A stretch of DNA of 42,074 bases from a virus: IMG/VR virus record IMGVR_UViG_3300025617_001075, positions 1 through 42,074 of that record; one strand, given 5' to 3'. Below, piece after piece: positions 30,842 to 39,600 of the stretch (within the stretch, counting starts at the first letter, position 1; the number at the start of each line of letters is the position of its first letter). The notes under the pieces were generated by a model. It had not been told where the DNA came from and searched no databases. It saw only the letters and a list, made by a program, of their open reading frames with translations. A program made the position numbers and the translations under genes.

Positions 30842-30876
30842 GTGGAGGCACTCCACCTGTAATAAATATTACAGGT
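30842..30876 (-). other. Two overlapping stem-loops in the capsid leader
   Basis: GTGGAG-GCA-CTCCAC (30842-30856) and ACCTGTAAT-AAAT-ATTACAGGT (30855-30876, a perfect 9-bp stem) share two bases, so they may compete or stack. Neither is followed by a U-run in the leftward RNA. A nearby direct repeat of TGTACGT (30881-30899 region) adds to the structure. The leader between the protease polyprotein and capsid genes is the longest non-coding stretch in the window, 165 bases. Confidence 0.5.
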
Positions 30877-30920
30877 TCCATGTGTACGTGATTGTACGTT
30901 TCTAATGCCAAATACGGACA

Positions 30921-33900
30921 TTACGTGAGAAGTCGTAAAAGCTTCGACATCTCAGAGGAAATTTCAGACTGGCTGTAGTAATCTCCACCAGACATGAATG
31001 TGCGAAGTTCCTCTGTAGCAATGTCGGCATCTTCCTTGCCAATCTTGTCTTCGACTCGAGTGACCATGTCTTCCATCAAATCGCGCAGGGCGGGAGGTAC
31101 ATCGCTAAAGCGAATCTTCTCTGCATCCGCACCAAACGCGAAAGGCAAGTTAGAAATAACCTCTCCAAGCTGACCAGCAGAATTACGAACGTTTTCTAAA
31201 GCTTCAGGATTAAGCGCTTTAGCGTCCAATCGGTCAATAATTCCGATTAATTCCTGTGCAGATTCCACTGCTTGGTCGTAGTTTCCAGCGCTGTCAAGGT
31301 TCTCGGCTTCTTCAACCTTCTCCACGACATCCTGTAAACCAGACTTACCAAGGTCAGTCTTGAGGCGAGCAAGTACCTTGCGGAACTTGCCTGAGGCGTC
31401 ACGGGGCTGAGTCTCAGGGGTGTACTTCCCCTTTTCTTCGCCACGTTTGCTGTCTGCCTTCTGCTTTTTGGCTTCCTGCTTGAGAGCCTCAATTTCTTCA
31501 GGCTCCAAGTCCTTCAAATCCTCATCATCGGCCCCAGCGGCGGTCAAAACCTCTTCTGAAAAAAGTGCTTCAGAATTTAACGATTTTAAGGCCAATTCTG
31601 CTCGAATCCGCAATTCATTAGTTGGCTCCATAGAAGCAGCAACAGCAGCCACACGCTCGTGCAGCGAAAGCTCTTCGCCCTCGGCGTTGTACTTAGTGCT
31701 CCACTTCGGCGGAATCAAGTCCTGCTTCTTGAGGCGTCGGGCACTACGCATGATGTGCTTACGCACTGCGGCACGCGAGCCAGGCTTGGAGCGCCCATAC
31801 GCTTGAATAGCATTCTTCAAATCGTTGACGTTACGAATCGGGTACGAGCCATCAGGCATTGCCTTGCCCTCTTTAGCGAGACGCTCACGAACACGGCGAG
31901 AGACAACAGCTGTTTCATTCTCGCCATCGAGCATCTCAATCATGTAGGCCCAGTCGCCCTCTTCGATGGTGTCCTTAACCTGCTTCACCTTCGCAGCAAG
32001 CTCTGCTGTACGAGCAGCGAACACTTCCTGACGCATAGCCGAGAAGCGTGATTTAGCATCCTCTACCTTTGGAGCGTACTGAGCCGTCTCGAGGTCTGAG
32101 ACCTTCTGGTTTAACTCTGCGAGCGGGTCATACTTCATCTGAGCCAGAGTGTTCGCACCAGCTGCAACCAAAGCCATAACCTGGCCAGAAGCAACACGAG
32201 CACGAGCAATTGGGAAGCCAGGTACATTCACCTGACACACCGCTACTAGCTCAAGACGACCCTTAATCGGACGCCAGTCTCCAGAAGGAGCCGATGCCCG
32301 AGCAGCGCGAATTTGCTCTGGGGTGGTACCAGGACGCAGAGAACCAGCAACCCAGATTCCAAAGGCGTCCTCGCCAGCGTGGACATCGGCAAAAGCGGAA
32401 GCTGTGTCGTCATAGTGCTTCACTGCGGCTGAAGCGTCTGCTTCCATCCCAGCGTGCCCACCCGCAAGAGTGAGCTGACCAACGGGAACATCGGTACCCT
32501 CTTCGGTCTTAAGAGCTCCAGTGTGGAAATAAGCGTAGTTGCTACGGCTCCGAGGCGGACGAGTACCGCTAGCCATACCAATGTGGTCAACGTGCCAGGC
32601 AGCGATGTGACCAAAAACTTGCCCATCATCCGTAATCGTCAGAGGGGTTGCCTTGTCAAGCTTGGGGTTGTTAAACCAATCCTTGGGCGGGGCAACAGGA
32701 ATTGCTCCTGCGACCATACCGCAAGCGACCAAAGCGGACGCGTCTAGTGGGTTCACCCCATCGACGTAGATTCCGTCTGGCTGCATTACTTCCTCCTCAA
32801 CGTCGCCGCTTTCGTCAGCGACTTGGATATAACATTCTTGAAATGCAGGTTTAGGCACAATTGTTACAGCCATAATCCTTGCACTTCTAATATTTATTTT
32901 ACCTGACTCTTTTTCTAGTGTTTCACCAGTGTCTTCGTCAGTCATCTGAATAATTTCTGGTTCGTCTGCTTCGAACTTGTCCATGTCAGCAGACACCCCA
33001 CGAATAAACCCGTGGCGGACAAGACGCTCAGCTTCCGTTCCAAACTCACCGATATCGAAATATCCGTAAGCATTTCCGATGCCGCCCTCGATACGTTCCA
33101 TGTGGACAATCTGTCCGACAACCACGGAGCCATCGTGACCCTGCCCTGTCTTAATCTGCCACAGCAGGGGGAGCGGAAGGTCTCGCATAGTGATGGAGTC
33201 CTTCTCAAAGATGCGACCGTCACCAGTCTCTGTCTCCTCTGGAATAACCAGCGGAATAACAAACTGAGAACCGTGCTGAGTTGGTTTAGGTCCCTCTCGA
33301 CCAACCAAGCGGGAGCGGGCTGACTCAGCCCTGGCACGCAAAGTAAACTCTTCAATAATGCTCTGCGAAGTCTTCAGGCTCTCGAGCTCACCAGAAGAAC
33401 GCAACGCCTTCTTCTTTTTACCAACGTTGCGCTTGTCTCCAGGCCACACGCCAGTCATTTCTTTGTGGCGGAGAGCACAGTAGCCCTTTGCTCGGGGACC
33501 CATGTACTTCTTGAGATAGCGGTTACAGCGGGTCCAGTCACCAGGAGTGTTCCAGCGAATCTTGAGGCCACCCTTGCCAACAGTCCAGTAACGGCGAAGC
33601 TTCTCGGCGTTACCACGGTTGCGGTCAGCCCCACCAGCAGCCATAATCGCTCGCAAAGTGCTGTTATTGCTAAGAGCAACTGCGCTTGCGGCAACGGCGT
33701 TTGTCCCGTCAATCTGCTCGACCACGGCTGATAAGTTTTCATTGTCGAGAACAACAACAGGCGGAGGAGTGGGGCTGTTAAGGTCGGCGAGAATCTTCTC
33801 GTCTTTAATCCACTTACCCTCGCGGCGTTTGAATGCCGCAGGAGAGATGCTCTTTGTACTGGCAGGAACCAAAGAGATTAGCTCCATGACTGCCTGAGGG

Positions 33901-35804
33901 TCATCCTCGGCAACAATCGCCATGTACATGGGAGCAACATCCGAAGTCTCGGGAGTGAGCTCTTTAGCGCCACCAGCAGCAACAAAACCAGAAGCAGTGA
34001 TGTCGTACTTCTTGTCCAGGGCATCCTGGTTCTCTTTGCTGTAAACCTCTTCTTTGGATTTCTTAGCCTCTACAGGAACCGAAGGCCTGTACCAACCGCC
34101 CTGGTAGGAACCAGAAGCTCCGCCGAACTGCTTGTCGAGCCAATCGCGGAGGAGGGGTTCGTTAGCAACGTTGGCCGCAATAGACGGGTTCCAACTCGAC
34201 TTAGGTGAACCGTCTGGCTTAAAAGCACCCTGGTAGTAGCGACCCATAGCAGTGTTAATGTCAGGCGGGTCTTTGGGGATGAACGGAGCAGCAGGAGTGG
34301 CCTCATACTCTGGTTCAAGACGCTGGTCGGATGTCCAACTGCCCCAATCAGAAATAGCCGAAGTAAGACTGTCGCGATTTAGGGCGGGCAACCGTCCAGG
34401 GAGAGTTGCTGTCGGCTGGTCAATAGGCGTACGTGGCTCACCCAAAATGCCAGAGAAATCTAGTGTGCTCGGGGGAACCTGGGAGATAGGCTCAAAGGTG
34501 CTTATTTCCTGAGTCGTATTGCCTGGAACCTCGACCGAACTGCTGTTGTCCAACTCCACAGTGACTGTTCCAGCATCAGGATTCTGTGCAGTAATGACTC
34601 CCTGGTAATTGTAATCTCCGCCAATAACAACACGAGACCCAGTTTCTGCAAACCGACCAAGCTTGTCACGAACCTGTTGAGAGGCATTCTGAGACCTTTC
34701 CTCAGGCGTATACTCACCATCATTCTCCGCATCCGCAAAAGTAGCGACACCCGCAGCCATCAAACCGTCGTCGTACTCTTCCTCTTCCTCAAGCTCGTCA
34801 ACCGTGTCCGCACTGAGCTGGTCGAGCATCTTCCAATCAATTTCAGAAACCGCACTCTCAAAAACTTCAGTTTCTTCAAAGTTTATTTCCCGAAGGAAAA
34901 CACTCTGGAAAGGCTCGTTGTCGAACATCGCAGAAATAGACACAGCGGTCTCGCGGTCAACAGGCAGGTGAATCTTCTGAGCCTTGTCGTAGGGGTCGTC
35001 CAGTGACTTATCATATGTGATAAAGTCGTGCTCAACGTTGCCCAGGTCTTCCCAGTAGCCGTCATCCCAAACTCGGCAGCTGCCGTCTTCGTCTACCTTG
35101 TAGAGACGGTCGATGCCACCGTGCGTCAGATTAATTCTGATGTAGAACTCTGCCATTGACTCGTCAGCACTGAAAGACTTGTAGTCAATTCTTTCCTGAG
35201 CGTAGTACTCGTCGTACATAGCCGCAGTCAGCGAAGCGTTGGAGCGCTTCTTGTCTTCACGCTCTACAATTGCGGAGGCCCATCTCTGTCCTGCGTCGCC
35301 TCCCCAGAGTGCCCAGGCGATGCGTCCGTTGCTGGGGTACCCGTCTTGTCCTGGCTTGTAGCCTTTGCCTTTTTTGTCGACTTCGTGGCGGGGGAAGTAC
35401 TTGGCGATGTGCCTGACTTTCTTGATGCCAACTTGGCCCCCGCGAGCGAGAGTCCGAGCAGTGTTAAGCCCAACAGGTGTACCACCCCTCTTCTCTTCTT
35501 TTCGCCACTCTAAAGCCCTCTTGGCTTCTGCCTGAACAGACTTCGGGATGGTGTACATGCGGTCAGCTGCCGCAACAATTGTGATGTCCAACTCTGTGAG
35601 GGCAGCATGGGCCAGCTCCTCTGTTACATCCCGAGGAGACTTATCCTTGAGCCTCAGCCAGCGAGCGGAAGCCACCAAAACATTAGCGTTATTGATTTCC
35701 TCAACGGAGTTAGACGCTTCGTCAACAACAACACCCAAGGTGTCCTGCAAGTACAGAACACGAGAACCGTTACGGCCCTTGTATGTCAGTTGGCTAGATG
35801 TCAT
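30921..35804 (-). CDS. Head maturation polyprotein with prohead protease in the middle
   Basis: A 1,627-residue protein when started at the ATG at 35804; an in-frame TTG at 35864 would lie deep in the upstream gene. Numbered from that ATG, domains are: 80-185, an actinophage head domain with EWRKEEKRGGTPVGL and YPSNGRIAWALWGG; 360-435, a YTPEERSQ linker and SH3-like strands; 725-800, RNRGNAEKLRRYWT with GYCALRHKEMTGVWPG; 840-992, the protease with GHDGSVVVG (H890) and HGFIRGVSADMD (S938), then VTIVPKPAFQEC; 1040-1200, FGHIAAWHVDHIG and GIWVAGSLRPGTTP; 1310-1370, YPIRNVNDLKNAIQAYG and SRAAVRKHI; 1460-1510, GKYTPETQPRDASGKFRKVL. The His-Ser spacing fits HK97-like proteases. It sits just before the capsid gene it should process. 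Confidence 0.85.
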   Translation of the reverse strand: MTSSQLTYKGRNGSRVLYLQDTLGVVVDEASNSVEEINNANVLVASARWLRLKDKSPRDVTEELAHAALTELDITIVAAADRMYTIPKSVQAEAKRALEWRKEEKRGGTPVGLNTARTLARGGQVGIKKVRHIAKYFPRHEVDKKGKGYKPGQDGYPSNGRIAWALWGGDAGQRWASAIVEREDKKRSNASLTAAMYDEYYAQERIDYKSFSADESMAEFYIRINLTHGGIDRLYKVDEDGSCRVWDDGYWEDLGNVEHDFITYDKSLDDPYDKAQKIHLPVDRETAVSISAMFDNEPFQSVFLREINFEETEVFESAVSEIDWKMLDQLSADTVDELEEEEEYDDGLMAAGVATFADAENDGEYTPEERSQNASQQVRDKLGRFAETGSRVVIGGDYNYQGVITAQNPDAGTVTVELDNSSSVEVPGNTTQEISTFEPISQVPPSTLDFSGILGEPRTPIDQPTATLPGRLPALNRDSLTSAISDWGSWTSDQRLEPEYEATPAAPFIPKDPPDINTAMGRYYQGAFKPDGSPKSSWNPSIAANVANEPLLRDWLDKQFGGASGSYQGGWYRPSVPVEAKKSKEEVYSKENQDALDKKYDITASGFVAAGGAKELTPETSDVAPMYMAIVAEDDPQAVMELISLVPASTKSISPAAFKRREGKWIKDEKILADLNSPTPPPVVVLDNENLSAVVEQIDGTNAVAASAVALSNNSTLRAIMAAGGADRNRGNAEKLRRYWTVGKGGLKIRWNTPGDWTRCNRYLKKYMGPRAKGYCALRHKEMTGVWPGDKRNVGKKKKALRSSGELESLKTSQSIIEEFTLRARAESARSRLVGREGPKPTQHGSQFVIPLVIPEETETGDGRIFEKDSITMRDLPLPLLWQIKTGQGHDGSVVVGQIVHMERIEGGIGNAYGYFDIGEFGTEAERLVRHGFIRGVSADMDKFEADEPEIIQMTDEDTGETLEKESGKINIRSARIMAVTIVPKPAFQECYIQVADESGDVEEEVMQPDGIYVDGVNPLDASALVACGMVAGAIPVAPPKDWFNNPKLDKATPLTITDDGQVFGHIAAWHVDHIGMASGTRPPRSRSNYAYFHTGALKTEEGTDVPVGQLTLAGGHAGMEADASAAVKHYDDTASAFADVHAGEDAFGIWVAGSLRPGTTPEQIRAARASAPSGDWRPIKGRLELVAVCQVNVPGFPIARARVASGQVMALVAAGANTLAQMKYDPLAELNQKVSDLETAQYAPKVEDAKSRFSAMRQEVFAARTAELAAKVKQVKDTIEEGDWAYMIEMLDGENETAVVSRRVRERLAKEGKAMPDGSYPIRNVNDLKNAIQAYGRSKPGSRAAVRKHIMRSARRLKKQDLIPPKWSTKYNAEGEELSLHERVAAVAASMEPTNELRIRAELALKSLNSEALFSEEVLTAAGADDEDLKDLEPEEIEALKQEAKKQKADSKRGEEKGKYTPETQPRDASGKFRKVLARLKTDLGKSGLQDVVEKVEEAENLDSAGNYDQAVESAQELIGIIDRLDAKALNPEALENVRNSAGQLGEVISNLPFAFGADAEKIRFSDVPPALRDLMEDMVTRVEDKIGKEDADIATEELRTFMSGGDYYSQSEISSEMSKLLRLLT

Positions 35805-36090
35805 CGTACTTATCCGTTCCCTTAGCAAAAACTTCGTCGCGGGAGATTTCCTCACCCTTGTCAAATTTTTCGAGCAGCTTCATGTCCAGAGCGTCAGACT
35901 TTTCCAGAACTACATATTCCGAACCGTCGTAAACCTCTTCTGGCATATCCTCGAATGGTGTCCACTTTCCGTCCTGTCGAACGTACTCACCAACGCCTTT
36001 AACCACATAGACCAGGGCGATAGGTTCCTCGGTTTTATCAGCGAAGTAGAGTTCGACAAAGTCGACTACTTCTTTACCTTTAGAAATCAT
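35794..36090 (-). CDS. Hypothetical protein, 98 aa
   Basis: I do not recognise this protein. It is 98 residues and acidic, with a beta-prone first half (DFVELYFADKTEEPIALVYVVKGVGEYVRQDGKWTPF) and a helical, charged second half (LDMKLLEKFDKGEEISRDEVFAKGTDKYDD). AGGAG lies five bases before the ATG. It overlaps the ATG of the protease polyprotein by 11 bases. The VKGVGEYVRQDGKW segment resembles SDGKIYAREDAAW in its upstream neighbour, so the two may share a small beta fold. Placement among head genes suggests a virion or assembly protein, unproven. Confidence 0.65.
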   Translation of the reverse strand: MISKGKEVVDFVELYFADKTEEPIALVYVVKGVGEYVRQDGKWTPFEDMPEEVYDGSEYVVLEKSDALDMKLLEKFDKGEEISRDEVFAKGTDKYDDI

Positions 36091-36108
36091 TTAATCTCCT
36101 ATATAAGT

Positions 36109-36663
36109 CTACTGGTTATTAAGTTTAATGTTTGCTTCTTGGAGAGTGATATCGACTCCGACATCAAGTCCACGAGAGACCATAGCCGCACTAGTGTTCC
36201 CAACCTCAACAATTTCTTGGTCATCGGGCAGCTCGTCTTTTTCTACCCATGCAGCATCTTCTCTAGCGTAAATTTTACCGTCAGAAGATATCAAATACAC
36301 GCCAACTGGCCGACCATCCTCAACTCCAACAGAAGTTTTGAATCCCGTAGTGACGTACATCTCAGCTAGCTCTTTAGTTAGCAGCAGACCACCAAAAAGA
36401 GTTTCCGCATGTGACTCAGAAAAATCCGAGAGCGCATAGTTTTTCCCGTTGGCCTTGAAGAAGTAGGTGCCTTCTTTCTCCTCCAACTCGCCCTCGATAG
36501 ATAACTTCCGAGGTTGCCCTTGGTCAGCAGCAACGATGATGTAGTCGGGCTCGTCAGTATCCGTCACAAGCATCGCAGAGAACACAGTCACCACACCCTG
36601 AAAGTCTCCACTGTACAAATAGAGGGCTCCAGGAGTTTCGCGCAGTTCTTTTATGTCAGCCAT
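36109..36663 (-). CDS. Hypothetical head-region protein, 184 aa
   Basis: I do not recognise a family. It is 184 residues, mostly beta: GALYLYSGDFQGVVTVFSAMLV, DYIIVAADQGQPRKLSIEGEL, GTYFFKANGKNYALSDF and GVYLISSDGKIYAREDAAWVEK, ending in ITLQEANIKLNN. No signal or membrane segment is present. GGAGGT four bases before the ATG predicts strong translation. It starts 2 bases after the large polyprotein's stop, so it is in the head operon. A small virion protein or decoration factor is possible. Confidence 0.65.
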   Translation of the reverse strand: MADIKELRETPGALYLYSGDFQGVVTVFSAMLVTDTDEPDYIIVAADQGQPRKLSIEGELEEKEGTYFFKANGKNYALSDFSESHAETLFGGLLLTKELAEMYVTTGFKTSVGVEDGRPVGVYLISSDGKIYAREDAAWVEKDELPDDQEIVEVGNTSAAMVSRGLDVGVDITLQEANIKLNNQ

Positions 36664-36665
36664 TG

Positions 36666-39600
36666 CTACCTCCAGTCCCAGTCGGAAGCTGGGGTGTTCA
36701 TCATCTGCTCAACATCATTCCCGTTAATGAAGTCAATTCCCCGCTCCTTGAGCAGTGCAAGAATTCTAGCGCGAACCTCGGGTGTCACCGACATAGCTCG
36801 GACAGCCCCGAGGGGGACATCCGTCTTGAACAAAGCTTCACCATCGGAATTAGCGTTCTCCATAGCTTTGAAGGAGTCAAACACTTTGCCCTGCATTTGG
36901 CCCCAAGCGTCGCCCTCGTTAGCGTAGAAATCTAGCCTGCGGAGCATCTGTACGGGGTCAAAGATAAATGTTGCGTACTTGTTTGAATCGGGCTCTGGCT
37001 TCCAGTGTCCCGACTTGTTCTCGTTGTTATCGTTGACAAAGTACGTGAACGTGTAATCCGCGCCAGGTCGCAACAAGTCGTCGTTAGAAGAGTTGCCCTC
37101 TGAGCCACCAGTCAACATGCGAGAAACCGTGCTCTGGAGAGAACCATCTTCAAATATGTTAACAATTCTGTCAGCAATACCTTGCACATTTGAAGTTGAA
37201 ATATCGCTCATATACACGTTGTGATAGAAGTGTTTAATGTTGTTGTCTTTGACAATCCTTTGAGCAGCGCTCTCCGAGATAAGTATGGATGGCTTAGCCT
37301 TCGAAGTTCCATCATTCTCCAGAACCAAGTCGTCAACAGTAATGCCAAACTGCTTCTCAATCTTTTGAAGCTCTTGTTGACGGAGAAGGCCAGATGCATT
37401 CTTGGCACCATCGCGCTTCTGGCCAAACAAAGTCAACAGCTTGTTTTCCTTGATTGCTTGAACATCAAGGTCGGTAGCTGGGCGCGACTGGGTAATCCCC
37501 ATTTCCTGCAGAGCCTGCTCCACATCAGAAGAACTTGCGTCAGCAGGAAGCAAAACGTCAAAAACATTGTGCAAAGAAACGTTGCGGTTGTTGCCACTAG
37601 AGTGCGAGCTAAAGAAGTCTAGTTCGTCCTCACGCTCCGAAAGAGCCTGAGTTTCTGCAGTCGTATTGGCTCTGTGAACCTTAACTCGATACCCCTGCGG
37701 AGTTTCATAAGTGTAAGTTGCCCCCGCCTTAGCAGCATCAGGTCTAAACCCACCAACTGAAGACTCCGCATAGCTCAGCCCAGAATCTGTTCTTTCGTAA
37801 AAGTCAAAATCAATACCAGTAGATTCGTCAGCCTCGATTGCCCCCTCAGCAACAGAAGGGACAAATTTTTGACGACCAAACCAGGCAGTGAACTTACCAG
37901 TCAACCTGGTGCGAGCTCTGCCCTCGTCGTCAAAAACTCGCTGAATACGAACTTGCCCATCCTCAATCGAGGTGGAATCCATCATCGTGTAAATGCCTTG
38001 AGAAGCCTCATTCGTGTCCCCCAGGGAATCCCACTGGCGAATCTGATTGAGGGCATCCTTCGTCGACGTCGTGTTGCCAGGAGCTTGGCCCCAGTCAGGC
38101 AGAGACTCTAGCTCTACTTCCTCAACGCCAGGACCAATAACCATTTCATCGTTTGAGTAGAACCCAGGGTTGTCCCGAAGTGCCTTAGCGGCTCGGATTT
38201 CCTGCAAGTTTTCATTAGAAAGCTCGACGCCAAAACGACTGTCCGCCTCAAAAACTGGGAGGAACTTACCCGTGCCCACAAAGTCATCACCGTCTAGGTC
38301 GACGAATCTCTTGGTTTTGTCTGGTCCAGTAATAGCAACAACACTAAACTTTCCCGACTCAAAATCGGCAGAATCCACAACATACTTAGTTGTGCTTATT
38401 TTGCCGTCTTGTGCTTTTTGGGCGGTAAGAATTGCACCTGGAACAGCATATGAAAGGCCGCCGACCCGAGGAACTACAGCAGTTTTTCCCTCGCTGGTGT
38501 AGTACCTTCTAACGCCGTCTTCCATCTGAGTTTGATTTTCAAAACCATACTGGCTTATGTACTCCGCACTATTGTTTTTGGCAGCGTACGCATACAGTCT
38601 CGTCCCGACCTCGAGGTCACCCTCGGGAAGAGTGAACTCATCAAGCGCATCACCATTCGCCTTAGTCGTAGCTTGCGTCCACGAGGTAGGAGCGGGAAGA
38701 GCATCCGCGTCAAGCGGAGCATCGCTTTCAGGAGCAACATCGTCTAGAGCTGACTGCTTGTCGGGGGCAATGTACGTAACGTTCTCGCTAGAAGCAAACA
38801 CATGACCAAATCCGTTAGAAATATCCGACCAAGCGTTATCCGAGACGTGCTCGTAGTATCGCCCATCGTTACTCATAACAACTGCTCCCACGGGAAGAAG
38901 CCTTGCGTTCGCCAAAGTCATGCCCTCACCAGGCGAAACATTCTCAGCGGTAGCTTTTGGCGACAGCTTCGATGAAGTAGGCAGCGGCGGGAGGACAGGA
39001 GCCTTCGAACCCGAAGGCGCGGGGATGTTCGGAACAGCGTTGCCCTCTGGAACAACACTAGTCGAAACAATGTTGTTCTTGGTTCCGTCATCATACTTAA
39101 CGCGGAGGTAGTCAGTGTACTTCTTGCCATCGGAGCTGTACTTGCGCTTAACCGAAACAATGCGAGCACCCATACCGAACTTACTGTGGGTCGGGTTTAC
39201 AACACTAACGCGGTCACCCTGCTTCACGACAGAACCGTCAGCAGCAACATAGCTACCAGGCTGAGTCGGAGTTGAGGTGTCAGCGTAGAGAGTGTTGTCG
39301 TTCTCTTGCTTCAGAGCCTTGTTGACCGTAGTCTTGGGTGAAAGTCGCGAGTTGCCAATCTGGACATTCAGGCGAGAGAACAAAGCCTCTGCGGAGTGCC
39401 AACCCTGGCCACCCATCTCCTTAACCTTGGTCGAGCCATCAGGGTAAGTAACGCGGTGGTAGATGTGGAAGGTGTTGTTGTTCGCACGACGGACCACAAC
39501 ATCGTAGCGACGGTCTCCGTGCATCGTAGACGACACCACAACGTGACCGTTCGGGAGAAGAGTTCCGTCAAACTCGTCCTGGACACGCTGCCAAATAATG

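Noticed and set aside
35805-35864. TTG start for the protease polyprotein
   Set aside because: It would overlap the 98-aa gene by 71 bases and encode a basic tail unlike the family; ATG 35804 is simpler.
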